Shown here in pieces: positions 11,171 through 23,600 of a stretch of 64,000 bases of DNA. Below the pieces are notes generated by a model. The model ran no database searches, had not been told where the DNA came from, and saw nothing but the letters and a program-made list of their open reading frames with translations. The stretch comes from Epiperipatus broadwayi (lineage: Eukaryota; Onychophora; Udeonychophora; Euonychophora; Peripatidae): contig JAQFVV010000055.1 in assembly GCA_028023455.1 (NCBI GenBank), positions 4,246,030 through 4,310,029 on the forward strand, read 5' to 3'. A program made the translations under genes and the position numbers. Numbering within the stretch: the first letter of the stretch is position 1; the number at the start of each line of letters is the position of its first letter.

Positions 11171-12074
11171 AAATTATTTACGCCCTCACTACTAACGTAA
11201 ACAAATGTTAGCAGCATTCTCTTCTATATACTTAGCATCATGTACATAGCTTGTCTTCATTAGCATACAATACCTTCAATAATGTTGCTGATGGAGTAAA
11301 AATCTACTTATAAAAACTGTCAGTAATAATCCTGATTTAATTCAATGGGAAGAAAATGAAGAATAAATATAAAGTTAATGATAAGGTCTGAGTTAGGAAT
11401 AGTCTGCGAAAAACATGGGTCCGAGGGAAGATTAAATTTGTAATATCCCAGAATATCATGTAAAAACTGAAGATAGAATAATTGTTGTAACCATTTGTGC
11501 CCCAACCAGAATCAATAAAAAGATTCAAAAAGTAGGGATAGGGCATTTTTTCCTGAAGATGTAAAAATACCAGATTTATCAATAAGAATAGAAGAAACTT
11601 ACCTAAAAGAAGAAATGAACTGAAAATAAAGAATAGCAGGATAATCCAGAAAGAAAATTGTATTAATGAATTTGAAAAATTGATATACGGGCGAATACTT
11701 AGATATTATATAATAGCTTAATAATAGTCTTCTCTTTCTTCTGGAGTAACGGAAGGTATCTACATCTTATAAAAGACAGGTGAGCATTATACTTTAAATG
11801 TACTAAAAAATTGTTTGGTCAAGTTTTCCTTTAAGAATGCTAACTTCCTATTATGCTAGAAATCACAATTCTGGTTTAAGTCTTGCCAAAGTATAAAAAA
11901 TACTCCTAGGGAAGTAAGAGTTCAGTTGTACACACTTTAATACTATTTTTTGCAAGCCTGAATTAGTTAAACCATCTCTTCCAGTCATTATACACCTGTT
12001 AGTGTAAGATTAGTGTAATGTATGTTTATTATATGCAAATTGTGATTGAATATTATATTCAAGTAATAAATATG
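11171..12074. other. ERP44 intron, no recognised feature
   Basis: A+T-rich DNA. The overlapping - strand open frames at 11320-11582 are low-complexity, rich in Phe, Leu and Ile, and match no family I know. Confidence 0.4.
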
Positions 12075-13089
12075 GGTACTTATATAGTTTACCTGCCTGA
12101 AAATTTGCCGTTTTATTTTAAATTATTTTCATGGGTTTTCAATACATGGGATAAACAATATGAGTTATCGTACTCAATATTTATATTTTTTTTATTTATT
12201 AAAGTGATAAAGAAACTCAAAAGTCCAATAGATTGTAATTAAAAACATTTTTAATGTAAATTCAGTAAAGAAAAGAAAATTAAAACATGATTAAGCAAAC
12301 TATAACAAAGATTAACATTCAATTTAGAATACTTTTATTACTTTTTAAAGTGAACAAGCTATACATGTTAATTTATAAAAAAATGAATATATTTTTTAAT
12401 AAATTCCATTCACAACATAACATCCGAATGTTAACACGAGGCAAACAGATAACATGTGATTAAAATTAACTTTATTTTTTGGTTGACATTCATTAACACA
12501 TGCTGATTTTTTTAATATTTCTTTTTTCCTTATCATTTTTGGAAATATAATTAAAATTTGAAATCATCCATCAACAGAACAAGATGCAATGGAATATTTT
12601 CAAAATTTCAGGGTAGTGCCTGCCTGAAAAGTATGTGATCATGGGCATGATATTACGTTTCATGCACGAATGGAAATGCAGTGGGCGGTGTCATGCGCAA
12701 ATATGCTCTAGTGCCTATCTTTTTGGAAAGGAATGTGGTTAGAAGGCTTCAAAACATCATTTGTAAGTGCACTGAGATTAGTTTGCAGCTGGTGTAGTGA
12801 ATTTACATTTAAAAATTTTTTAAGTATCTTGTCGCATCTTTGTTATAGTTTGCTTAATCATCTTTTATTATTATTTTCTTTATTGCATTTACATTTAAAA
12901 AGTTTTTAATTACAACCTTTTGGACATTTGTGTTTCTTTATCATTTTAATAAGTAAAAAAAAAACATATTGAATACAATAATTTATAGTCTGTCATATTG
13001 TTTATACCATGTGTTGGAAGCCCCTGAAAATGGAAAATTTAAAATAAAACAAGTGGCAAACTTTCTGCCAGGCAAACTATATAAGTACC
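12075..13089. mobile_element. Long fold-back element, copy 1
   Basis: The element begins GGTACTTATATAGTTT and ends AAACTATATAAGTACC. Its arms of about 240 bp (about 12075-12310 and 12840-13089) are diverged reverse complements, including AAACAATATG and GATTAAGCAAACTATAACAA. The middle contains a distinctive segment with CATGGGCATGATATTACGTTTC. The eight bases before it (TAAATATG) and after it (TTAATATG) agree at seven positions, a possible 8-bp target duplication as made by hAT-type elements. A second, more diverged copy is at 19579-20969. No transposase is present; the open frame at 12018-12242 overlaps the arm by chance. Confidence 0.75.
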
Positions 13090-13492
13090 TTAATATGTAT
13101 ATAGTTTGATTTAATTTAACCGCCTCATTATATATATATCAGCTTTTTCCTAAAAATTACTTACTTAAAGATTTGAGTATGTTGTATGGACATTTGAAAG
13201 AGAAAATTATATATCGTTATTGCAATAAATAAATAAAAATAGATGGTTAATGATTATTGAGACAATGATATCAAAGCAATAATATCATTAAAATGACAAA
13301 ATGAGGGGAGGGGCAGTATCGGAGTTGGTATGTAATAAGAAAATGCCTCAAAGGTTTATGTTCATATTACACATTTTTATATGATGGTTATGAAAAGAAG
13401 CACTAACACTATTTTTGAAAAGTCTTGGGTTATTAAAAATGAAAACTGGTCATAAACATTGATGTGTTTAACAATATTTTTCTTCATTTTTG

Positions 13493-14345
13493 ATGGGACA
13501 CTTCATGAAACAAACAGACAGATGTAGGTTTAATATAGCATTTAAATGGAACAGAATAAAAGCAAAAACGAGAGTTCGACATTATTGGCTTCTAGATTTA
13601 CTATATGCTAATGATTGTGCTATCCTTGCCAATTCACAGGTTGAGTGACAGAACTTTTTAATATTTTGAATGCAAACTATAAAGTCTTTGCGTTGGTGGT
13701 CGAGAGGTCAACACATTTGCCTTACAAGCAGTTATCCCAGGCTAGCAGGTTCGCTTCCCGGCCGATGCTATGACACATGAAAAAAAAAAACCTATAAAGT
13801 CTTTATAATTTAGTAATTGTTTAAAAAACTCAGTTGCAGTTGTCATGTTGGGTCTTGTACAGTTATCAGCTTGAGATGCTGAATGAATTTAAATATTTTA
13901 GTAGTAGAAAGATGGAATTGGATGTTGTGGTGCAATGCAAACCTCAAAGCTTTGGCACTGCATTAATCAAGTTAAAAACCAGAATATTTCATTATTGTAA
14001 TAATAAGTACTTTAACTAAATTAGTTAATTGTGAGTAAAGCTGATATCCAGCCAAATTTACTATAAGGAAAAAATTCTCTCCTCTCACCATAACGTTAGG
14101 CAATGGAGAAATTGTATTAAAGGATATCCCATAATATTCTGAAAATATGATGTCAACAGAAATCCTGTCATGCATATTTTCAGTGGATGGGCTTGCAAAG
14201 CAAATGCGTCATCATAGATTTATGATAAAGTTGAGTGTTGACTTTGCGGAAGATGCAGACAGACCTTGTTTATCTTATGAAGATAATTTCAAAGGCATTG
14301 TAAGGAAGTGCAGCATTAGTCTTTTACTTGTATGGTTTTTTCCCC
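13493..14345 (+). pseudogene. Decayed LINE (non-LTR reverse transcriptase), + strand
   Basis: Three fragments in family order are visible. At 13493-13648 is a reverse-transcriptase palm segment, AKTRVRHYWLLDLLYANDCA, where the catalytic YADD/FADD box reads YAND. At about 13877-14000 is the following region, LNEFKYFSS... to KLKTRIFHYC. At about 14165-14330 is the C-terminal region, VDGLAKQMRHHRFMIK to RPCLSYEDNFKGIVRK, matching the 'GHVxRMDDxRxPK...GRPxLRYKD' tail common in LINE ORF2 proteins. Stops and frameshifts separate them and a SINE interrupts at 13677-13804. The clade was not determined. Confidence 0.7.
13677..13804 (+). mobile_element. tRNA-derived SINE/tRNA retropseudogene with 13-bp target-site duplication
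   Basis: The 102-bp insert (13690-13791) is flanked by perfect 13-bp repeats CTATAAAGTCTTT at 13677-13689 and 13792-13804, and ends in an A-rich tail. It begins GCGTTGGTGGTCGAGAGGTC; TGGTCGAGAGG fits the pol III A box and GGTTCGCTTCC is a near B box. A tRNA-like anticodon arm (TTTGC-CTTACAA-GCAGT) would give anticodon TAC, suggesting a tRNA-Val-like source. It has no functional 3' acceptor end, so it is an LINE-mobilised retrocopy and not a working tRNA gene. Confidence 0.75.
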
Positions 14346-16512
14346 AACATATATGGCTTTCGTTATAAAATCATCTGTTATATGTGGATGGAAAAATAAA
14401 AATATTCTAGTGCCGTTTATATAAATTTTCAGAAATAATTTTAAAAAGAATAAATTTTTTAAGATGTTATAAATAATAATAAAAATATCATAATGTTACC
14501 GCTACATCTGAATAACGGTAATATTATGAATGTGTTGCTTTCCATCTTAAATTACGTATAAAAATATTAATTTAAACATACATATTATTTATTTATTATA
14601 TATTAACATTTTAATTTTTTTTTTTAAAAAGTACTTCTTTTTTAGCTTTTTTAATCTATAATATCAAATAATGAGTCAATTTTTTTTGTGCAAGCCGAGA
14701 TGTTTCAGCTGTTATGCAAAACCAACTAAAATATAATAGGTTTCACCTGATTAAATTCCCATAAACTTCCAAATAGATCTAATGATAATATCATCGTGAG
14801 GTGCTTTGTGCAGCTTACTGATAGCATTGCAGTGCTCTTCATGAGATTCCATTCAAAGAATAAGAAAAAACAACGGATTTTATTGGGAAGATATGGCAGA
14901 GGTTTGAATTTTTATAATGGAGACGTATAATTACGCAACTTGCTGGCATGTTTCAGAATGAAAAATTTATTGCAGAAAAATTGGCAGTTGTAAGATATAT
15001 ACGAATGCAGTTATGTTTTGCAGGCTTGCTTGTAAAATCAGCACAAAAGGCACATTTAACAATTTTTTGTCTATTTATTTTTTCCCTCAAAGTTATAATG
15101 GCGATACTCTTTTATGAGTACATATTTATAGTCCAAAGCGTCTCCCATTTTATCTTCAGATGTTAAGTAAAATATTAAAATTTAATTCTAAACAATAAAC
15201 ATGAAACTGTCTACTATTAAAATAGTCGTAGAATTATTTTTGAAGATAATTCAAATCTGCACGTAGACACAATAAGTTTGCTTCATAAGAAAAAATGATA
15301 TGGATATTTTTATTCACAGAAACTCTAGGTCATGACCTCTATCTTTACTCATGGTGATTTATGTATGTATTAATTGGACAGCGAATCTTGATTTTCAATG
15401 CAACAGAATCACATGATCATTTCGTTTACTTTCAGTCATTTTAATCAGTACATATACTTTCAATAACTCTAACTAACGCAACAAGTGACTATTTATATAA
15501 TCCTGAGAAGTTGAATAGCATTATAGAGATGACTATTTTTTGTTGTAGTTATGCATTCCCTTTGAAGAAACTGGTTTATATGAATGCTGTAATGTAAAAG
15601 GAATATACTGTATTGGAAAACTGTCTTTAAGATAGTGCTATCTTTTTTTGGTTGAGCATATTCCTTATTTAAATAAACATATTCCTTATTTATGTAATTA
15701 TTTATAAACATTATTTTGTTTTAAATAAATGAGATAGGGTTTATATGAATAAGATCAGACAACAAATTTAAACGACGCTGTTTCTATTGCTGTACAGCAG
15801 TGCAGGTGTTTGGCTAGAGATGAGCCAATTGATAATCACTTTAACAATCATTTAAATAATATAAAAATACCATGAAATATCCAATTATTATTTTCCATGA
15901 TGTATTTTCCCAATTTCTTTACAAATTCATAAGCAGTTAATAATTTCTGATTATCAATTCCAAATTTAATTGCAAAAATTAATTTTTCAAATATATTTAT
16001 TTATATTGAAGCTATTTTTATAAACTAATATCACTAGTTTTGCTTAGCAATATGAGTGTATTTGTGACTTAGCAATCCATTCTTATAAATCATTAGAATG
16101 ATTTTCTAAAAATTATGTGAACTAATTGTTAGTATTTTCCTTAATCACATTTTGTAGTGTTGCAAATCATTTTTACAGAAGAATTTTGATGATTGATACT
16201 TGACTTTGTATGTAAATAAAACAATTATTGAAATTTTTTCTGTTCAAAATGATTATTCTTAAACTATTAATTTTGGTTTATAAAAAATATATATTATATA
16301 AAGTTTTATCAAAAATATATACTGCTTTGTGAATATATTTGTTGCTATAAATGAGATTTATAATAAACACCTATGTCATTATCTGCCGAAATTAGACTAC
16401 CTAAAAAAATTCTATTCAATAAAGTGATAGGCTGAAGATTTATTTTATAATAGCATTTTATTTGTAATTATATATTAAACTCTGTTTGATAATGGCAACT
16501 ATTTTATTTTAG
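14346..16512. other. ERP44 intron, no recognised feature
   Basis: A+T-rich sequence up to the acceptor at 16511-16512. A short direct repeat (ATAAACATATTCCTTATTTA-like) occurs near 15660-15700. The open frames at 14948-15166 and 15493-15711 have no recognisable content. Confidence 0.4.
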
Positions 16513-16615
16513 TAAACCGGGAAAATTAAAACAGTTCATAACAGACCTGCACTCAGGAAAATTGCATAGAGAATTCCACCACGGTCCGGATCCAACATTA
16601 GACAGTTCTGACGAG
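16513..16615 (+). CDS. ERP44: ERp44, coding exon (end of b' domain and start of C-tail)
   Basis: The exon completes a Ser codon and then encodes 34 residues, KPGKLKQFITDLHSGKLHRE and on through FHHGPDPTLDSSDE, ending in phase 0. PGKLKQF and LHSGKLHREFHHGPDPT are nearly identical to human ERp44. The three His of KLHREFHH correspond to human mature H328, H332 and H333, which with H299 form the zinc site that controls pH- and zinc-dependent client binding and opening of the C-tail. The acceptor is TTATTTTAG and the donor GAG|GTAAGT. The next intron is the longest visible in this gene at 10,773 bp. Confidence 0.96.
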
Positions 16616-18409
16616 GTAAGTTGGTTGTTTCTGGTAATGCATATGTTAGTAATTTTAATAGGAAAATTAAACCAAATTATAATATACTAAAATAAAAATA
16701 TAATTCCAATCTTTTTAAATTTATCGGGAAAATGTGATTCAATATAAATAGTACATATAACATCGTTTGCTGAGTATGCTTTTGACTTGGGGGGGGGGGG
16801 TATGAGAAAAAAATCTAATCAAAAAAGCAGATTGAGATATCGCAATAAACACAACTGAAATGTGAGATTGAATTAATTATAAAAGTACTGAACTGACAGA
16901 GAAAGAAATCATAAGTGCAAAATGTTTTAAGGTTGAAACAGTAAGATTCGTATTCGAATCTTAAGTTTCACCTTTTTCTGTCGTCTCTCACTGACCGGTC
17001 TATCCCGCCCAAATTTAAACTTTTTGATATCGAATTGTGTGTGTAACAATATTAAAAATGTATAAATATATATAGAATTCAGCATAAACACGCACACATT
17101 TCGATCTCAAATTAAACGCAATAAATAGGGATAAAATAATATAATTTAGATTTCTTTTAGTTATATAATTTTGTATAATTTTAATCATTTATTTTGGATT
17201 ATAAAGTTCGTATTTATTGCTTTGTTTAAATTTCATTTAATAATAATTCTAAAAAAATATCTGATGTAATATTTAATTAAAAGTTAAAATAATCTTATGT
17301 TCCCTTTTTGTTTTTGAAATTTAAAAGCATCGGTCAGTGATAGATAATAGATTAATTAAAGAAAAATTCCCCAAAATTAATTAGTAAATGTAAAATGTAA
17401 ACAATAGAACGGCAGCTTTCTTTAATTAAAAACTAACAAAATGCATTGATTATCCTCAGGGCAGATTAAATAGAACCTAAAAATATCTTAACAAAAATGT
17501 GAAAGATCAAGATAAGAAAAGAGGCCATCTTAGACTTGCTGGAGACATTCACTTAAACTTTAGCTTTGCTCTCGATCACTGAGAGTCTCCAAAAATATAA
17601 AAATAATTTGTTCCTGCCAAAGTATGACCGAGTAAAGCACCTAGATTATTCTCCATCGGGAGATGGCCTATCGGATGCTGAACTTTCCATTGCCCATCAT
17701 AAATTCACCATGAAGATCTGCTGCCTTAAATAAATGAAAAAGCTGCTGCTGTTGTGAAATTAAATGAAATATCTCAATACAAGAAAGAATTGCCACTCGT
17801 GAACTCTTTGCTGCTAAACTCATGGAATAAGAAAACTTCTTATAAAACAGGTACCTATCTGTGTTCAAACTCTAGAGTACTCTAATAATATGATATAGCT
17901 CTTCTTCATATTACTTATCTAAATTGTGAAATGTAAAAACTACCATTTGTATAACTAAATCGAATAATTAATGTAATGTGTAAATTTATCTAATAATCTA
18001 GCTTACCTCACTCTATCTTTCTTGGGTGCGTATTTCTATAATCTACATTTCTATCTATAGTTATTATTTAATTATTGCATGCTCATAATTATTTCAATTT
18101 TCAAAGTTTAAATCTATGATCACTTAAAACAATGAATGCGTGTCAAAATTTCATTAATATTTACTTTCTTTAATAATTTAACTTTCATATAAATCGACAC
18201 GCATTCAGTGCATCATTTATTGTAATGCAGGGTCTACTACTTCGCAAATGGCTGGCATATTAGTTGTCATAACTCCCAGTTTATATATATTTTGGTATTT
18301 ATTAAATTTAATGAATAATTCTAGAAAATCCCATTTCTTTGAGAGTCGCCAGAGTTCTTGAGTAAATGTTGGTAATGTAGGGCCAAGTCAGAAATCTATT
18401 TAAATCTCA
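16616..18409. other. ERP44 intron, little recognised
   Basis: A G10 tract is at about 16791-16800. A hairpin is formed by AATGAATGCGTGTC near 18131 and GACACGCATTCA near 18198. The - strand frame at 17668-17868 (66 residues, with a run of four Gln) lies in a slightly less A+T-rich segment, but I do not recognise it. Confidence 0.4.
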
Positions 18410-18724
18410 TCATAACCGTTTATACAGTATACATGTGTTACGTTTTAGAGACGCGATGACCCATTCCGCCGTGAAATTTCCGGATTCTTCAGGGTTGAAA
18501 TTAACCCCAGTCGTCCTACACAAGCGGGCATAATGGGTGCTCCCGTAGGATTTGACAATGTCATGCAGCCAGCCGGCAAATTGCGCCCCGTACCGCTTGT
18601 CCCTGGTTATGCTTATGTGACACCTTACTTCGTCGGGCCGCGGCAGAGACCAGTCCGACATTCTTATAAACCCATTCGCGGCCTTGCAGTTTCGATATAC
18701 TGCCATTCCATATCGCCTTTCTAA
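18410..18724. other. G+C-rich island with overlapping open frames on both strands
   Basis: This block is close to 50% G+C in a roughly 30% G+C neighbourhood. It holds a 98-residue - strand frame (18410-18706) and a 63-residue + strand frame (18533-18724). The - strand product begins MAVYRNCKAANGFIRMSDWS and contains GWLHDIVKSYGSTHYARLCR. I recognise no domain in either. Composition and the related richer stretch at 19240-19460 suggest a fragment of an unidentified transposable element and not a host exon; no splice sites of quality flank it. Confidence 0.4.
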
Positions 18725-19578
18725 AGCGTACCATGTGTTCCTTTACTTAGTTTTATTATTCTATATATCACTCCGCCTCTGCATTATCTTCGTAATTCAC
18801 TCTCAAATAAATGTTTGCCCTTAGTTATAAATAAATATTTTAATTAAATAAGTATATGTCCGCCGTTACTCTTTAACCCATACTTTAGACTCTTGCATTG
18901 CAAAGGTATAAATCCCTCCAGGCATGCATTAGAAATACTTACTCGAGAATTTTAGGTAGCTAGATTACGCCTTCAAATAAATGTATTCCTTTTGTAAACA
19001 TTACAGTATCGGTAATACCACTACTGAAATCCTCAATATAAAATAATGTCTAAATAAATAAATGTATTCTTTAAAATATAATCATTTTATTAAAATGTAT
19101 TAATAAATAATTTTAAACTATACGTCTGCAGTTACGTTTCGTTTATTCGATACCCATTCTATATAATATTTCCTCGATTATGTAAATATGAATGTTTAAT
19201 TAATATTAGATTGATTATTGGCTAACTCGAGAATAAAATCATGAGTCTCTTGCATATCCCTGACCACTGTGCCTAAGGAAATATTTACTAATGTCGCATC
19301 AGATGCGTTGTTTCGTGGATTGTATTGTGGAACCGATAAACTATGTTCGAACTTAGTACCACGGGTGGCTTCGCTACTCGATGGTGCTGCTGTTCTGTAT
19401 GGTGGTCGAATTCTGCACTATGTTTACGAGTCACACGTTTTCTGACCGTTACAAGGTTGTGCATGGTATAATTAATATTTTATAGTGGTTTTCACTATTT
19501 GCAGATAGAGAAGTTTTTTTGATGAACTTATTTACTTCCTGTCTTAAAAATTCTTTGCTTGTGGAGATAAAAAATAAA
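18725..19578. repeat. Diverged internal repeats plus G+C-richer segment
   Basis: Motif 'AAATAAATGTNTNCCTT/CTTT' recurs at about 18807, 18976 and 19058. Two of these are followed 50-70 bases later by a similar 'TATATGTCCGCCGTTAC' or 'TATACGTCTGCAGTTACG' segment, indicating an old tandem array of about 250 bp. From 19240 to 19460 the sequence is richer in G+C with no recognisable frame. It may be one element together with 18410-18724. Confidence 0.35.
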
Positions 19579-20969
19579 CATACTTACGTAGTATGCCTGC
19601 TGGAATCTTGCCATCCATTTTATTTTAAATGATTTATTTTCAAGGGCTTCCAACTCATGATATAAACAATATGGCTGACTCTAAGTTATCATATTAAATG
19701 TTAAAGTTCTTGTTATTTATTAAAATGATAAAGAAAGACTTCTAACCATGTTCCTTTTCGAACAGATAAGTGCTTAGAACATGTTTGCTCATGACACCGC
19801 CAATGCTTCTCTGTTTGCGCCTAAAGTATAATATTATGTTCATTATCACTTTTCAGGCGAGCACTATCCTGTAATTTTGAAAATATTCCATTGCAGCCTG
19901 TTCTGTAGATTCCAAATTTTAATTACGTATTCAAAAATGATGAGGCAAAAAATAAATGTTAAAAAAATCAGCACGTGTTGTCGAATGTTGACAAAAAAAT
20001 AAAGTTAATTTTCAACCATGTGTTATCTTTTGCTCATGTTAACATTTGGACATTATGTTGTGAATTGAACTTGTTTAAAATTGTATTCAAATTTTTTAAA
20101 ATTAACACTTAATTTAGAATACATTTGATAATATTTTTTAAAGTTAATAAACTATATATGTTCAACAAAAAAAATTAAACAATTTTCAGGATCGAAGTAT
20201 TTGTTTACATTTTTTTTCCTCAAAATTATTTTCTCGAACATGTATAGCTTATTAATTAAAAAATATTAGCAAAATATTCTAAATTGAATGTTAATTTTAA
20301 AAAATTTGAATACATTTTTTAATAAATTCAATTCATAATGTCAGCACATGGTTAAAATTAACTTCTTTTTTTTTACCACATTATTTTTGGAAATATGATT
20401 AAAATTTGGAATCTTTCATGGACAGAACAAGATGTGGTGGAATATTTTCAAAATTACAGGAGCCTGAAAAGTATATGATCATGGACATGATATTACATTT
20501 TTTGTGCAAACAGAGAGGCAGTGATGGTGTTGTGTGCAAACATGTTCTAACTTCCCTATCTGTTTGGAATAAAACATAGAAGGCTCCAATACACCTTTTG
20601 TGAATGCACAGGGATTAATTTACAGTTAGTGTAGTAAATTTACATTTAAAAATTTTTTTAATTATAATCCTTTGGATTTTTGTGTGTTTCAATGCAATAT
20701 TTTTAAAATTACGGGCTAGTGCTCGCTTGAAAAGTGATGTTTGTCCACATCCTATAGTTTCCTTAATCATATTTTATTTTTATTTTCTTTACTGCATTTA
20801 CATTTAAAAAGTTTTTAATTACAGCACTTTGGACTTTTCTTTATCATTTTAAATTTAAAAAACTTTAACATTGAATTACGATGATTTATATTCAGCCATA
20901 TTGTTTATACCATGTAATTTAAAATAAAACAGGTGGCAATCTTCCCAGCAGGAAAATTATGTAAGTACC
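19579..20969. mobile_element. Long fold-back element, copy 2
   Basis: Homologous to 12075-13089. It starts CATACTTACGTAGTATGCCT and ends with the matching AGGAAAATTATGTAAGTACC; arms of about 200 bp pair across the element (GATATAAACAATATGGCTGA against its complement near 20895). The central part duplicates the 'ATGATCATGGACATGATATT' block of copy 1 and adds about 370 bp, partly through an internal duplication near 20080-20330. Flanks are A-rich, so no target duplication can be called. Confidence 0.7.
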
Positions 20970-22125
20970 AAATAAATAAATGTTATAGTTGAGCTAACCA
21001 TTTCCTTGGCAGCTGGTAGATTCTCACAGGTTACCATTGAGCACCAGAAAAGAATAAACAAACCATGCTATTGGTAAGCAGAAGTTGTCAGTCACTGTTA
21101 TTAGTTAAAGCTCAGAATCAGTAAATGGAGTTTAATATCGTCTTTCTGCGATGTTATAGAAAAAATAAAATTTACAACAATGAATCAAAACTGAAATATT
21201 AATGGCTGATTTGAAAAAAAGTAATCTCATATTATTTCCAATTGACATTATCATAATTCAGTTCAAAATTTTGGTTTTACACTGATCATAAAATAGAAAA
21301 ATTGTTCTTACGATGGGCCACGGTGTATTCTCAATCCATCATTTTTCAAGGGGCTTCAGAAAATGATACTGAAATACAATAGCACAAAACTATTAAAAAT
21401 TATAGATAAGAACAATTTAATGATTATCTGCTGAAATATATATAAAGTATAACTCGTTATGTGCATGTATGTATAATTTTAATATCACATTATTTACATA
21501 TGTTTAAAAAAGAATTGCGGTTAACGATTAGATAAAAGTACAATTATCTTTTTCCCTTTGACAAATTTTTTTTTTTTTTCAAATTCTATTCACATTTGAA
21601 TCTATTTCTAAAGTATGGAGTGCGATGTTTTTGCTGCTGATTCAAGAGAAATTCGAGATAATCAAAAGCTTTACTTTGGGACAGGGGGAGTATTTGTTTC
21701 GATTCATAATAAATTAACTATTTTTTCCAAGTTACTAAATAAAATTATAGATGTAAAGAATAGATTATTTTGTAAATATTTTATTATTTAGAATTAGAAT
21801 TAATGGAGAAAAATTATTCAATAATAACCAAACTATCTTTTCAAATTATAAAAAAAAAAAAGTTATCAACAGGAAGTGTTTGAAAAATAATGGATCTATA
21901 AATAATAATACGTATCTATATTGTTGATTTTGGGATGAAACAAAGCAAAACGAAGAATACTGAAAACTAATATAGGCATAAACAATAGATGAAGAATTCA
22001 TTTTGTACTAGAAAATATATTTAATTGAAATTGTTTTATATTTTCAAGTTATATCTGTTTAATTAAAAATCCTTCCAAACAATAACCAAGAAAATCCTTT
22101 ATGATTTATTGCAATGGTAAAATAA
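20970..22125. other. ERP44 intron, no recognised feature
   Basis: A+T-rich sequence between the fold-back element and the LINE; I see no gene or convincing repeat structure in it. Confidence 0.4.
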
Positions 22126-23600
22126 GTGATGTGATATGGCTACTCCTTTATCGAAGTCAGGAATGTCTCAGTTTATGCCCAGAGAAAACTGTTAGCCACC
22201 TTACTTTTCCTTTCCATTCCCAACCCTAAGTTTTTCGCATATTCTTCTCTATCCTGTTGCATCCCATTTCCACAACAACATCTTTGTCCCCTTCATGGCC
22301 TTTATATTTAGATTCTCCTTATCTTTGTGCAAACCCAGCATAAAGACCAAGAAGCCACTTTCTGTATAATTACTTTGTTTATATTTATTCTCCCACAACT
22401 TCATTATTTGTACTCTTTTTATTTTTAAACATTTACATTCAATTAGCAAATGCCTAATATTTTCCAACATAACTTGCAGGCTAAGTCATCTACATTTTTC
22501 CATTTATGTGTATATTCTCTTGTTGCTAATGATCCTGTTTGAGCCTCAAATGGTGGATTATTTTCCTTGCTATTATCATAAATTAACTCACACCTAATAT
22601 TATGTTTACATCTATATATATTTAGACTCTTTTTACTCTCCATATTAGTTCTCCCGCTCTATTTTTTATTAAAAGCATCTATTCTTCTATCCCATTCTTT
22701 GCCACTATAACACTCAACAATCCTCCTAACACAATCATTCCACCTTTAGTACAAATATACTGATAGTCTTTATCCAAATCTTCTGCATACCATACTATCA
22801 TTCTCACCCATCTTGTTGCCTGCCCTTTATTCATAGCCCAATTAAATACTATTTTGACTATTCTCTTACTATCTACAAATTGCATCTAGGAAACATTTTC
22901 ATTTTGCTTTTTGCAATCTCTCATAAAAACTTTACCATCCCATTTCTCCTTGAATTGTCTCCTTTGCCATCTACACATCTGCATCTAATGCATGTCTTCC
23001 TACTTCTCTTTGTACTTTTCTAAGTAATCTAACGCATCTTTACTAACACATAATTCATCATTACCATAAGTTAACTCTTGCTACTGCCACTTCCTTTCAT
23101 TCTATTCTTGCTGCATCATATTTATTATATGAAAACACTGTTAATTTCTTTATCAATCCCATTTTTTTTTGCTTCATTTATCCTTTTTTCCCCTCATTCA
23201 TCCAAGCAATTCCTCGAGACCCGAATAGTTATACCTATTCACCACATTTAACTTTATATTTCTCAAGAAAAATTCTTTCTCTTCTCTTTCCCCAGCATTT
23301 ATCATCATTACTTTTTGATTTTTTTTCACTAAATTTGCCACCCTTGCGCAAATCTTCAGCATAGCTTACATATCTTCCCTACTTTCTGCGCATATAAAAA
23401 TATCATCCGCAAGTAAGACCTGGTAATGTATATACTCCCTTGCCACCTTTTAATGGTATCTCTACCCCTCTTCCGAGTCTTTCTATTGCCCTCTCCATTT
23501 CTTTCAAATATAACAAAAACAAAATAGGTGACATAAGGCATCATTGCCTTATAGATTAAAACAAATAGTGGCTCCACCTGTTACCTCCGTTTCTAACTTC
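22126..23600 (-). pseudogene. Decayed LINE ORF2, - strand (copy 1)
   Basis: Read on the - strand, the 5' part (near 23560-23350) gives LMSPILFLLYLKEMERAIER followed by a GDDIFICAESRE box, equivalent to reverse-transcriptase motifs with the catalytic ADD partly altered (GDD). Downstream are a thumb-like region and a C-terminal block ENIRHLLIECKCLKIKRVQI preceded by CKLC, a Cys/His knuckle typical of LINE C-termini. Several frameshifts and stops break the frame. The 3' end at 22126 carries the ATGCCCAGAGAAAACTG segment also found at 10290 and 44920. Related copy: 44871-46035. Confidence 0.75.

Noticed and set aside
16789-16800. G-runs at 16790, 27900 and 44353 as quadruplex or regulatory sites
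   Set aside because: Single homopolymer tracts at repeat edges, with no spaced G-tract pattern.
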